This document shows, one piece after another, positions 11,424 to 22,956 of a DNA stretch of 64,000 nucleotides. The stretch spans positions 24,920,745 to 24,984,744 of the forward strand of contig OY848917.1 of the NCBI GenBank assembly GCA_963693285.1. The letters are read 5' to 3'. The stretch is from Xestospongia muta (lineage: Eukaryota; Porifera; Demospongiae; Haplosclerida; Petrosiidae). Position 1 is the stretch's first letter, and each line of letters starts with the position of its first letter. Position numbers and translations under genes: made by a program. The notes under the pieces are model-generated. The model saw only the letters and a list, made by a program, of their open reading frames with translations, searched no databases and was not told the origin of the DNA.

Positions 11424-13770
11424 ATGGCGCAAGCAAGAAACTTAAAAATATCAGAAGAACCTGATTGGGAGCATGGGCGTCTCTATGATGAATTGTCACC
11501 TTTCAATAAAGTATTAGATGATGAAGTCACCTCTTTAGCACAGAGTTATTCTAAGGAATCAGATAGTCCACTTCAACATAGCGACCTGTTAAAACCATTC
11601 TTGTTGGATATTAGTAATTGGGGTCTCAATTATGCCTACCATAAATACTATGGAAATCAGGAAGAAAATCCAGATAAGTACAAGTATACTAAAACAATGG
11701 ACCCTATTAATGTCATTATTATTGGAGCTGGTATGTCCGGATTAGTTGCTGGTTATGAGCTTGCTCAAGTGGGACACAATGTTACTATATTAGAGATGCA
11801 GCATCGTGTAGGTGGAAGAGTAAAAACAATCAGTGACTCCCATTTTCTGAGAGGAAGTGGACTGTGGAGTGATTGTAAGTAAACGTAATGTTAGAAACTT
11901 GTTAAAGCTCTTTCTATCTCTCTCATAGCTGGAGCAATGCGTCTACCAGGTACTGGAGAACCAGACTGGAATGGACCTAGTCACTTCATGACAGACTTCT
12001 ATGCTCAGCATTTTAAACTTCCAATCATTCCTTTTGTTAACAGTGGACCAAATGGATATTACAAGTTCTATGATCAACCAGCTATTCAAATGTCAGGTAT
12101 GTAGGTTATTTAAAGAAACAATTTAATCTGTTTTTGTTAGAATGGGCAAAGGATCCTGGCAAATACTGTGACCAATTTTGGCCAGGTTGGGATAAACGTT
12201 TGAAGGAGATAGAACTAATAAAATCTGGTTTCAAAGAGTCTTTAAATATTAAAGACATAGGTAAATTGTTAACATTTATCTAATTTACATATGGTCAGTT
12301 TTAGATTACATGCTGCTAAAATTTGAATTAAAATTATTGTCAATAATATATTATTACATTTTCTTAAATTTCTGATTATTAATCATGCCCACATGTTTAC
12401 ACAGCTAATTAAACCATGCCCACATACTTACACAGCTGCATCATTATATTTTCTACAACTACACCATTAGTTTTAATTATAAATTCCATAATACACAATC
12501 AAATCAGAATATACCTTTTAAACTCATAAACAAAGCCCATATGCCCATACATTGATTGAAACAACCAATATATGTACAAGATAATTATACATTGAATGTT
12601 ATGCTGTTTTCCTTTAAAGGCTCATACTTTGATGCAACTATGGCTCCAGTTATGAACCAACTTCGTAAATGGTGGACGGAAAATCCAAAAACAGCATGGG
12701 AGAAGTGGATCAATAAATGGGCACAGTTCTCAGTAGTCAGGTTCCTTCGTAGTACATATGCACAAGTGAAGCTAGCACTTCAACAAAGTCAGCAGTTTGT
12801 TAACACAGATGATGATGATCTTGCTGTACTTGCTCACCTTCTGCCATGGCCTATTGAAGCTGTTGTTGCATATAGCACTTATGCATATATTGGTTTTGAA
12901 TGTAGCCTTGCTGAATACTTGAGGGATGACCTTGGTCAATGGTGGAAAGATCCGATGCACTCTTTTGAAAATGGTTTAAGTATGCTTTCAGAAGCTTTTA
13001 TCAAAAAAAACAAACAAGGTTGGAATAAAAAGGTGGAGCTTTCACAGAACATCATCTTTGGTGTTTCTGCTCACACTATTGAATACTCACCTGGCCATGT
13101 TAAAGTCATCTGTCGTAATGAAACAACAATGCAAAAATGTGTTTTTGAAGGAGATCGTGTTATTATAACGTTGCCAATTAATATAATTCGTGGATTGAAA
13201 TTTTCTCCACCTTTACCAGGGCCTTATTACCAAGCTTTTGAAAACATCTATATAGAACCTTCAACTAAGATAATGCTACAATGTCGTCGACGTTTCTGGC
13301 AGGACGAAGGAATTCAAGGTGGTTTTAGCAAAACAAACATGCCTATTGGTCAACTTCATTATCCGAGTAACCCTGAGTTTAAAATACCAAATGATGAAAG
13401 GGGTATTTTGATGTGCTACACATGGAAGAGTGAGGGTCTTCTCTTTGGTTCACAAACACCAGAGAATGCAATTTCAGAAGCAGTTAAAGAGATTGCAGAG
13501 ATTCATCCTGAAATTACCAAAGAGTTTGAAGTAGGAGTGGTTCAATCATGGTACAATGATTCATCAGCTCAAGGAGCTTTTTGTCTTCTCAACCCAGAGC
13601 AATATATTGCTGTGAGAGGTCTAATGATGTTTCCATATCAATCCATTTACTTTTGTGGGGAAGCGCTTTCTTATACAAATGGATGGATTCAAGGAGCTCT
13701 TGATTCTGGTTTGAGAGCTGCTTACCAGTTATTTGTGCGTAACGAAAAACTTCATCCTGGAACAACCTAA
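11424..13770 (+). CDS. Flavin amine oxidase / L-amino-acid oxidase-like, copy D (complete)
   Basis: Exons 11424-11874, 11929-12096, 12141-12260 and 12620-13770 total 1,890 nt, 629 aa, all GT-AG and in phase. The N-terminal FAD motif is [20 protein letters not shown] with an intact GGR (HRVGGRVKT), unlike copies C and E, which have S at that Gly. The C-terminal [10 protein letters not shown] motif is present. Compared with copy C it is clearly diverged in exon 4 (for example [12 protein letters not shown] instead of LEVSLVEFLRD), so it is an older paralogue than A/B. The start codon is the first ATG after the conserved upstream block and opens [15 protein letters not shown]. No signal peptide or membrane segment. 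Of the five loci this has the most canonical FAD motif and is the best candidate for a working enzyme. Confidence 0.92.
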
Positions 13771-14818
13771 TCAAAATGATTTGAAGGGATGGATAATTTT
13801 GAAAACATTGTATTTTGCATATGTGATTTGAAATTACAAAAAATAGCTTACCATTTAAAACATAAATCAAAACTTTGTTCTTTTTGAATGGATGTAAGGC
13901 CGACTATCTAGAACTACTGATAATGAATAAAAACTAAAGCCATACATGGTCCTAAATATCACAAATATACATTTTATTGTAGGTCTTCCATAATCAAAAC
14001 AAGACCATCAGTCTTTTACAAAATAATGGTATTAGTCAAACAATAAAGTGTTAAAAACTTATGGTGATACACCTTTTTACATATACATAGCATCACATGT
14101 ATTGAGCTTGAACACAATATTGTTTCTATAAACCAATCATAACTAGAAGTTAGTTAAGATGCAAAGAGCAGACTGTAAAACTAAAATCTATAAAATACAA
14201 CAGTTTGACATTTCTAGAGACTATACAAAGAGAATAGTTGTGCCAAACTAATGTTATTCAAACTGCATTATATGTATGCTCACGTCAATGCCATTTTGTG
14301 TCCATTAATTTCTCACATTTTAGTGTGGAAGATATGTCAATATAACTGTTAATGCTAAAGCTAAAATGATTTCACAATCACATATGTGGTAAACTTTTCC
14401 ATAATTAATAATCCAAAAAAACTATTTGATCTGTTTGAGCAAAAATCAATTACTTTAACATAATTATAATTAATTTGTAATAATATGTACTATACAATTA
14501 TTTATGTTGATTATTATAGTTGGATATCATATGATGTATGCATGAACAACATTTTTATATTGTATACTTTGTATTATAACTTTGTTTAATAAAATAGCAA
14601 CAGTCTAAATTATGATGGATCATCTACTTTAATTTTGTCTTCATGGTTAAATTGAAACTATGTTTGTTTTTTGGTAGTGTGAATATGATAACAAAAACTC
14701 AACAATCTTTTAAAACTAATAGCATATTGCACAAAAACAATGAGGGTCTTGGCATCACATTATTAATTTACTCTCTAATTAACCAAAATGGAAAAAAACA
14801 ATTCAGTAAGTTTGGTTA
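13771..14818. other. 3' flank of copy D, shared with flanks of C and E
   Basis: AT-rich intergenic DNA homologous to 7326-9140 and 22,957-23,955, lying between the stop of the oxidase and the 3' end of the convergent Ig-TSP1-PLAC copy. A 60-codon open frame near 14,643 has no family features and I do not regard it as a gene. Confidence 0.6.
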
Positions 14819-16175
14819 TCAATAATAATGACAAGTACAACAACAGGCTGCTTTATACTCTGGAGTTTGTCAACGATCAGTTCCTGCAATTAGTTTACAA
14901 TATGGAGATCTTGTCACAACCTATAAAATGAGAAATAAAATTAGAAAAAATGCCATTGTTATTTTGATTCACTTGCTCTCATTCCTTTAAATATGTTAGA
15001 ACATAACTACAATAATGAGGCCTTAAGTAAACATATTTTAATATAGCCTAGATATACATGTCATATTGCTTACATGAATCAGTATTGGAGTATTCAAAAG
15101 TAGTTGGTTTTGGTAGCACAACACACTGACTATCATAAATGATGACTCCCGTGCTTTGAGCAATACAAGTTATAGAACGAATACGATTACCTCCTCCACA
15201 AGATTTAGAACACTGATAAAGGATAAAACATAGTGAAGAATGAATTCTACATTTTTCAGTTCTTATTATGATATGTGTTCACTTACATTAGACCAAAGTG
15301 AAGTACTCCACATTCCATCACCATCTAATAAAGCTAAATAAAAATTTGAGTGTGTCACAATATTAACAATATTAGCATAACCCAACATTCTAAATATAAG
15401 ACAAATTATAAATGTATAGTTATTATAGTTATTATAATATTTTATACATTGTAGTTTTATTGTATAGTGTGTTCTTATCTACATATTATATTAGCACCAT
15501 TAATATCCCACATATTATCACATATAGTTCCCCATATTCCCATAAATTTTATCTCTACTCAATGACAACAGTTGAACAACAGCCCATACCATCAGAACAT
15601 GTTTCACTTTATGTAATATTTAATGGATTATTAACTTATTGTAAAGGTAGACCTAATAACAACGCAAGTACTTATAATATAACATAATCACATTGTAATG
15701 TATGAATGGATTATAATCCTAGTGTTATTATTAATTATGTAATGCATCGTAAAGTTGATCATATTGGACAGTAGAAGTAAATTAAAATCAAAAATGATTT
15801 AATCTTCATATCAATATTAAAAATCTTACTTCTTAGAATAACATTTTCTTCAACATCTCCAGCATTGTTAGTTGTTACACAATGAAAAAGATGGAATGAA
15901 TGAGGAAAGTGTCAATATGAGAACATTGGAGGTGTCACTTATGGTAACACAGGGTGTGGAAGGGTTAACAGACACAAGAACAGCTAAAGGTCCTACTCTA
16001 AGTTGTACTGGGTTTATTCAGTGCCCAAATAAGGACAATGTAGCTCATTGTTGTTGCCATTTCTAACAGACATGGATTGGTTGGTCCTACCAGCTGCAGC
16101 TACAATTTTAGTAGGAGTTGTAGGTGGCAGAGATGATGTACGATCAATTCGAGCGGGATCTATTGAATGAAATAA
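14819..16175 (-). pseudogene. Ig-TSP1-PLAC gene copy 2, 3' half (PLAC, TSP1, Ig)
   Basis: Minus-strand remnants of exons 8-11: PLAC (about 14,819-14,926) with an 8-base loss that shifts the frame and a TGA shortly after; TSP1 (about 15,085-15,230) still open but with the final Cys-rich end changed to Ser (FEYSNTDSC); the WSTSLWSN exon (about 15,290-15,325); and an Ig exon (about 15,825-16,175) with internal deletions. An unrelated AT-rich insertion of about 350 bp (15,340-15,690) separates TSP1 from the Ig exon. The 5' half of the same copy is at 18,740-19,745 beyond a 2.2 kb insertion. Not functional. Confidence 0.78.
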
Positions 16176-16183
16176 CATTTGAC

Positions 16184-16426
16184 ACTATGCACTGTGTTTT
16201 ATATTATCTGATCAATGTATCTGGTGTCTATCCATTCTATATGTCCATTCCTTTGTTTGTTTGTTCTTGCTCATTTATACACTTACCATCTACCAACCTG
16301 CCTGTCCATCCATTAACAGTATCTACATTTATCATCCATTTATATTTCTATACATTAATCCATTCACTTATTTACTCACACATTTACCTAGATATGTCTG
16401 TCCATCATCAACTCATCCATTCATCA
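16184..16426. repeat. Intron segment repeated directly at 18,203-18,444
   Basis: Both segments begin CACTATGCACTGTGTTTTAT or similar and run through the same CATCCATTAACAG and GATATGTCTGTCCATCAT blocks to the same junction with a TGTGACCTGATTTGT terminus. The copies are about 2 kb apart and bracket the GC-rich island and the LRR-like fragment, so a duplication took place around the inserted DNA. Confidence 0.75.
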
Positions 16427-16739
16427 ATTTGTGACCTGATTTGTTAAAAAAGGACCATTGACCATTGTACAGTTTTCTTATTGGACACTGTAGTATGTTT
16501 AGGAGACTCAGGTTCATTCTCATCCAATCGCTGTGTCATAAGATCAGAATGAATCCACTAGCATAGAATATATCTGATAAAAAATTTTATAATTAGTAGT
16601 GTTGTTCTAGTTTGCTTAAGTTGGACTAGTTTTATTCTTGGCGATTTAAAATATAATTTTAATTTTAGTTATTTTCATAGCCTTTTAGTTCGTGATGGTA
16701 GTAACCGTATTGATAGTTATCGTTAATGAGATTCATAAC

Positions 16740-17183
16740 GCTACACGGTCGCGCCCCACAAGGGCATGAAGACAAAATCTGCAGTGAATATATAAGCAAA
16801 CCAAAATATCCTTGGTTGCCAGTGTGTTGTGGGCCAGCGTCTGCAATGCATCATGACCTCTGAGATGGTTACCAGCATACTCTTCGGAGTATCCGAAAGG
16901 CGGACTAGGATACGGCTGGTAGTCTCCCTTTAAACGTGACGAGGTCTGGTGTATTGTAGTCCCGGTTTAGTAATGACGATGATTTTCCCGAAGCTCGAAA
17001 CCCAGTACGGCTGGTTTGAAGTTAGGGCGACGTTCCAGCCAGGATTACCTCGTCTTCGGACGATGGTTACCAAGCCAGGTGGCGGTCCTAGCTAGCAATA
17101 GCAGGGAATCCTGGAGCCTAAGTGGAAGCCTGCGTGGGAAATGAGTCACGAAAGATCGTTTGGGCAACACACAGGTTTTTTTT
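16740..17183 (+). ncRNA. GC-rich island with two UUCG hairpins ending in a T8 run (possible Pol III RNA, SINE or retroelement 5' end)
   Basis: This ~440-bp block is strikingly GC-rich against the AT-rich surroundings and has no long open frame. It contains two perfect stems capped by TTCG tetraloops (16,877-16,892, six pairs; 17,050-17,063, five pairs), a repeated TACGGCTGGT motif (near 16,911 and 17,007), a repeated GATGGTTACCA motif (near 16,864 and 17,062), and ends at a run of eight T (17,176-17,183), as RNA polymerase III transcripts do. I could not match it to 5S, U1, 7SL, RNase P or tRNA. Candidates: a novel structured RNA, a SINE, or the structured 5' UTR of a non-LTR retrotransposon. 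Strand is set by the T-run and is tentative. Confidence 0.35.
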
Positions 17184-17333
17184 ATAAATTTAGAATTATA
17201 TTTAATTATAAAGAAATCCCTTTTATCATTTTTAATTATCCATTTATATATCTACTTAATTATAAATCACTTTAACAGTATTTAAAGAATATTTTATAAG
17301 AAAATAAATTGGCAAGGAAATATTTTTGATAGT

Positions 17334-17980
17334 ATGGGTCCTAGTTTGCAAAATATGTTGACACTAAACCAAACAATAGAATATCTTGCAATTGACTCTG
17401 CTATGGATATTATTTCCAGTTCTTATGTGTTGTTCCTAACAACTGGTTTCTCTTGTAATAACAGTCTACAGGGATTGAGTGTACCAATTTCACTGTCTCA
17501 GTATAGACAAACAGTACTTGAATCAGATGAAGAAAGAACAAAAGATTTTTTTAGCGTCATTTCTCAAAAGGACAACCTCACAGAATTTGAAGTGTACTTC
17601 ACAATTACATCTTTTTGGGCTCAACAACCACTCTTACAAAAGTATTTAAAAATAACAAATTCTATCATAAACAAGGACTCCCTCTCATTACTGAATTGTT
17701 AAAATTACACAAAACTATTAAAATTCTCAAGCTCCATATGAAAGATGTGTGCTATTCTAATGAACCTCGACCAAAATATACAGAAATAGCACCAAAATTT
17801 TGGCAAATTGTCTTTTCACATTCTTCACTTGAACACATTGGAATTACTTGGTCACCGGTCTTAGAGCATACCTTTAAATCACAAGAGAAGACATTGATTG
17901 AAATACACAGTCAACTAAGACCAACAAGACCACTACCTACAATTGGATCAGTTTATCCAAAAATGTATAAATGGTTTTAA
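17334..17980 (+). pseudogene. Frameshifted fragment resembling a leucine-rich-repeat protein
   Basis: Two overlapping open frames (17,334-17,702 and 17,615-17,980) look like one coding segment broken by a frameshift. Each has ribonuclease-inhibitor-like LRR phrasing: SLQNMLTLNQTIEYLAI in the first and LITELLKLHKTIKILKLHMKDV in the second, later HSSLEHIGITW. There is no start region or effector domain, and the fragment lies within inserted DNA inside the dead Ig gene copy. It probably came from an NLR- or LRR-type gene, a large family in sponges. The family call is moderate; the broken state is clear. Confidence 0.4.
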
Positions 17981-18444
17981 GTATTATTATAATCATTGTT
18001 AAAATGGTCCATTTTTGTCTCAATTTTAAATTAGAACAAATGACATTATGTTTTTCTTTACTTTAGTATTTTTCTTTTTAAAGCAAAGCATACTAGATGT
18101 GTTACTGTGGGTGGGTATCTGGAATAATTTCTTAGTTTTGTTTTATAAACTCATTGGATTATTAATTCTGGTCTCAGCAAAACTCTTTATCGCATAGTAC
18201 ACCATTATGCACTGTGTTTTATATTATCTGATCAATGTGTCTGGTGTCTATCCATTGTATATATGTCCATCCATAGTAGTTTGTTCCTGCTTATATATAC
18301 TTACCATCTACCAACCTGCCTGTCCATCCATTAACAGCATCTACATTTACCATCCATTTATATTTCTATACATTAATCCATTCACCTATTTACTCACACA
18401 TTTACCTAGATATGTCTGTCCATCATTAACTCATCCATTCATCA

Positions 18445-18612
18445 ATTTGTGACCTGATTTGTGAAAAAAGGACCGTTGTTAAAGCATCTCAAAACATTGG
18501 ACATACATACAGTTGTTATATATTCACAACTACCCACTAACGTGTATGTATACAAAACTGTTTTGTTGAGGTGTTTCGACAATGGTCCCTTTTCATAAAT
18601 TAGGTCACAAAT
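18445..18612. mobile_element. 168-bp MITE with ~26-bp terminal inverted repeats
   Basis: The left end ATTTGTGACCTGATTTGTGA continues with AAAAAGGACC; the right end is the inverted counterpart (GGTCCCTTTTCATAAATTAG then GTCACAAAT). There is no coding capacity. A second left end of the same type starts at 16,427 and a further right end lies at about 18,625-18,653, so one small element is nested near the end of a larger one. Confidence 0.8.
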
Positions 18613-18739
18613 GTTTTAGTAGAAGTGGTCCATTGTTGTAAATCAGGTCACATTTATCTATCAATCTGTTCACTCATCTGCCCACTCATCCAGCAGCCTG
18701 TCCATTTGTTTATCATCTGTCCATACATTCATTATCTGA

Positions 18740-19745
18740 TAATAAACACTCATTACCAAACACTTGAACTGTTAAGTCATTTCTTCTTGTACAGACATTA
18801 CTCCTATTACAATGAAAGATACCATCATCAGACACACCAATGGAGACAATTGAGCTAACTGGGTACATGGTGCCAAATTAATGTGAGGTCATTTTTTATA
18901 TTCAGACAAACATCCACTCCACTGGGTGGACTTTTCAGTTGGCTGCATTTATTCCCTCCAGACACACTTTCAGTTAGACTGATATCTAGAAATACTTTGG
19001 AAGTAAATTGTAGGCAAGTTAATTGCATTGTAAAAGATTAAATATTTTTATTACGTTAATAAATATAATAGTTATATTACATACTTGTACTGTAGTATAA
19101 GTTTATACATGTAGTTATTACATGTGATTTATACTTACTATTAACAACAGATATCACACTAGATGAACCACAGGGACTTTCTGCTGTACATTTATAACTG
19201 TTTGGATCAGTCACAGTCTATGTTTCATTCACACTTAAGACAGTACTAGGATTACTTGTAGTAGTCCATTGAAATGTAGTAAATTGACTGCCCATTGTCA
19301 CATGACAAACTAGGTTGACTGAGCTACCAGCTCCAGATGTACTAAGACAAACACTTGGTCCTACTTTTACATCACTGGTTGGGCTAGTAACCAGTCCAGT
19401 TTCAGAATCAATCATTGGCTGGGTATCTGAATATAAAAAATTACAATTAAAAATGTGATTTGACAGAGTAATTACAAAAGATGTAGCCTTTACATTTTGA
19501 CACTAAGTACTGGCCTTAGAAACATAGATACCAAAATCTGACACAGTTATTTCACTTGCGCCAACATATTCATCAACATGTTGTCCATTTTTTCTCCATG
19601 TTATATTAACGGTAGTATTAGAAGATACAGAACACTGAATTTTAGAAACAGTAGTATAATATGAATTAGCTCCAATATGTAACAGGATTTTCAGAATCAA
19701 AGGAGAAGATATGAAATTTGTTGCTATTCTAAGGAAAATGACTAG
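18740..19745 (-). pseudogene. Ig-TSP1-PLAC gene copy 2, 5' half (three Ig exons)
   Basis: Remnants of exons 5-7 of the intact gene. The exon 7-like piece (about 18,750-18,965) has small deletions around the Cys region. The exon 6-like piece (about 19,140-19,425) reads SVNET and then TAG where the intact copy has TTG. The exon 5-like piece (about 19,505-19,700) has the second Ig Cys replaced (IYVSKAST) and ends in TAG. It belongs to the same dead copy as 14,819-16,175. No exons 1-4 are present upstream; the sequence changes directly into the upstream region of oxidase copy E at about 19,745. Confidence 0.78.
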
Positions 19746-20626
19746 CATCATCTATAAGGAGACAATATCACATCATGTATGGAGATGATATGACATCACC
19801 AGCAAATTCACTTTCTTCAATATCTATACCTCTTTCCTTTTCTTGTGTGAATTTTGTTTACATGAGTTTGTCCCAACATTTGTCTAGATATACTATTATA
19901 ATCCCTAAGGCTTTATGTGAAGCAGATGCTCCCTGAATTGAATGACAAAATTGTGAATGCTATAGTCCAGTTCCTAATCACCCACTTGCTTGTAGATATA
20001 TAAAAAGTATAAGTAACATAATGTATTAGTTGTTTCCAGTGAAGACATCAAATTTCATCTATACAAGACATACTGTCCTTATAGTTAATAATTTGTATGT
20101 GTCATTGTGTCTTGCGAATGCAAAATACCGCGCTCAGCAAACGAGGGCAGTAAATAAAAAGTTGGAAGTAGCGCAATGTGTTGTTTTACTATTAAACTCT
20201 ATCACTTTACTCAGTGTGTATGTGTCATAGTGTATGATGCTATATAGATGCATGCAAAAGAAGGGTCTGGGGACAACCACATATATACTTGTACAGCATG
20301 CAAAAATCTTGGATGTCATAGAAATGTCTTGTGCACTTCCTTTTCACTTAACGCCTATTCCATGGCACGTGAGCCAATGATGGCAGTTCTTGAAGTTGCT
20401 CGATACTCTGCTCTTGAGGCAGTATGTGATCAGAGGCAGTGGTTGTTGATAAAAGACAGTCTGTGCTTCTGTTCATTCTCTTAACACGTGCTCAGGTCTA
20501 AGTATACTTCACCCACATCCGCATTCCTGCTGCAGTACGAGTCCTATATGCCCTTGTCCCCAGACCCTTCCTCTCCAAACGAAGGGGAGACAACGCCAGA
20601 CTAACCTGATCGAGTGTAGACAAAAG
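19746..20626. promoter_or_regulatory. Region upstream of oxidase copy E, a mosaic of the C and D upstream regions
   Basis: The left half (to about 20,170) matches the upstream region of copy C (4500-4900), the right half (20,420-20,620) that of copy D (11,225-11,415). Copy E thus carries both blocks, which suggests that the ancestral promoter had both and that C and D each lost one. No clear core promoter motif. No gene seen. Confidence 0.5.
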
Positions 20627-22956
20627 ATGTCACAGGCAAGCAGTTTAAAAATAGCAGAAGAACCTGATTGGGAGCATGGGTGTCTCTATGATGAATTGTC
20701 ACCTTTCAATAAAGTATTAGATGATGAAGTCACCTCTTTAGCACAGAGTCATTCTAAGGAATCAGATAGTCCACTTCAACAAAGTGACCTGTTAAAACCA
20801 TTCTTGTTGGATATTAGTAATTGGGGTCTCAATTATGCCTACCATAAATACTATGGAAATCAGGAAGAAAATCCAGATAAGTACAAGCATACTAAAACAA
20901 CACACCCTATTAATGTCATTATTATTGGAGCTGGTATGTCTGGATTAGTTGCTGGTTATGAGCTTGCTCAAGTCGGACATAATGTTACTATATTAGAAAT
21001 GCAGCACCGTGCAAGTGGACGAGTAAAAACAATTAGAGATTCCCATTTCTTGAGAGGAAGTGGACTGTGGAGTGATTGTAAGTAAATGTAATGTAAAAAA
21101 CAATTATAGCTCTCTCTCTTATAGCAGGAGCAATGCGTCTACCAGGTACTGGAGAACCAGACTGGGATGGACCTAGTCACTTCATGACAGACTTCTATGC
21201 TCAGCATTTTAAACTTCCAATCATTCGTTTTTTTAACAGTGACCCAAATGGGTATTACAAGTTCTATGATCAACCAGCTATTCAAATGTCAGGTATGTAG
21301 GTTATTTAAAGAAACAATTTAATCTGTTTCTTTAGAATGGGCAAAAGATCCAGGCAAATACTGTGACCAATTTTGGCCAGGTTGGGATAAACGTCTGAAA
21401 TAATCAAACCTTGTTTCAAAGAGTCTTTAAAAAAAATTAAAGACATAGGTAAATTATTAACATTTTATCTAATTTACATATGGTCATTTTTAGATTACAT
21501 GCTGCTAAAATTTGAATTAAAATTATTGTCAATAATATATTATTACATTTTCTTAAATTTCTGATTATTAATCATGCCCACATACTTACACAGCTGCATC
21601 ATTATATTTTCTACAACTACACCATTAGTTTTAATTATAAATTCCATAATACACAATCAAATCAGAATATACCTTTTAAACTCATAAACAAAGCCCATAT
21701 GTCCATACATTGATTGAAACAACCAATATATGTACAAGATAATTAATAAAGTATTCATTGATTGTTATGGTGTTTCCTTTATAGAGTCATACTTTGATGC
21801 AACAATGGGTCCAATTATGAACCAACTTCGTAAATGGTGGGCCGCAGATCCAAAAACAGCATGGAGAAATTGGATCAAAAAATGGGCACAGTTTTCAGTA
21901 GTTAGGTTCCTTCGTAGCACATATCCACAAGTGAAGTTTGTACTTCAAGAAAGTCAGCAGTTTGCTGAGACAGATGACGATGATCTTGCTGTACTTGCTC
22001 ACCTTCTGCCATGGCCTATTGAAGCTGTTGTTGCATATAGCACTTATACATATATAGGTCTTGAATGTAGCCTTGTTGAATACTTGAGGGGTGTCCTTGG
22101 TCAATGGGGAAAAGATCCTACCCACTCTTTTGAAGATGGCTTAAGTATGTTTCCAGAAGCTTTTATCAAGAAAAACAAACAGGGTTGGAATAAAAATGTG
22201 GAGCTTTCACAGAATATCTTCTTTGGTGTTTCTGTTCACACTATCGAGTACTCACATGGTCATGTTAAGGTTATTTGTCATAACGAAACAACAATCCAAA
22301 AATGTGTTTTTGAAGGAGATCGAGTTATTATAACATTGCCAATTAATATAATTCGTGGATTGAAATTCTCTCCACCTTTACCAGGGCCTTATTACCAAGC
22401 TTTTGAAAACATCAATATAGAAGCTTCAACTAAGATAATGCTGCAATGTCATCAACGTTTCTGGCAGAATGAAGGAATTCGAGGTGGTTTCAGTAAAACA
22501 AACATGCCTATCAGTCAACTTTATTATCCAAGTAACCCTGACTTTAAAATACCAAATGATGAAAGGGGTATTTTGATGTGCTACACATGGAAGAGTGAAG
22601 CTCTTCTATTTGGGTCACAAACACCAGAGAAAGCAATTGCTGAAGCTGTTAAAGAGGTTGCAGAGATTCACCCTCAAATTACCAAAGAGTTTGAAGTGGG
22701 AGTGGTTCAATCATGGTATGATGATCCATCAGCTCAAGGAGCTTTTTGTCTTCTCAACCCAGAGCAATATATTGCTGTGAGAAGTCTAATGATGTTTCCA
22801 TATCAATCCATTTACTTCTGTGGGGAAGCACTTTCTTATGCAAATAGATGGATCCAAGGGTCTCTTGAGTCTGGTGTGAGAGCTGCTTACCAGTTATTTG
22901 TGCGTAATGAACAACTTCATTCCAGTATAACCAATCAAAATGATTTGAAGGAATAA
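20627..22956 (+). pseudogene. Flavin amine oxidase-like copy E with a 10-bp deletion and in-frame stop in exon 3
   Basis: Exons 20627-21077, 21125-21292, 21336-21448 and 21785-22956 match copies C and D. Exon 3 has lost 10 bases and gained three relative to copy D (113 instead of 120 nt), giving TAA at 21,401-21,403 and putting exon 4 out of frame. A protein from this locus would stop after about 228 residues, with the N-terminal FAD motif but no C-terminal half. Exons 1, 2 and 4 are fully open, so the inactivation is recent. Exon 4 has a changed C-terminus (YANRWIQGSLESG, R for the usual G) and a 14-residue longer tail. Skipping exon 3 (120 nt in the other copies) would restore phase, which I note only as a possibility. 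Confidence 0.8.

Noticed and set aside
16740..17183. 5S, U1, 7SL, RNase P or tRNA gene
   Set aside because: I compared it by eye with these RNAs and found no conserved core motif, so only the generic structured-RNA call is kept.
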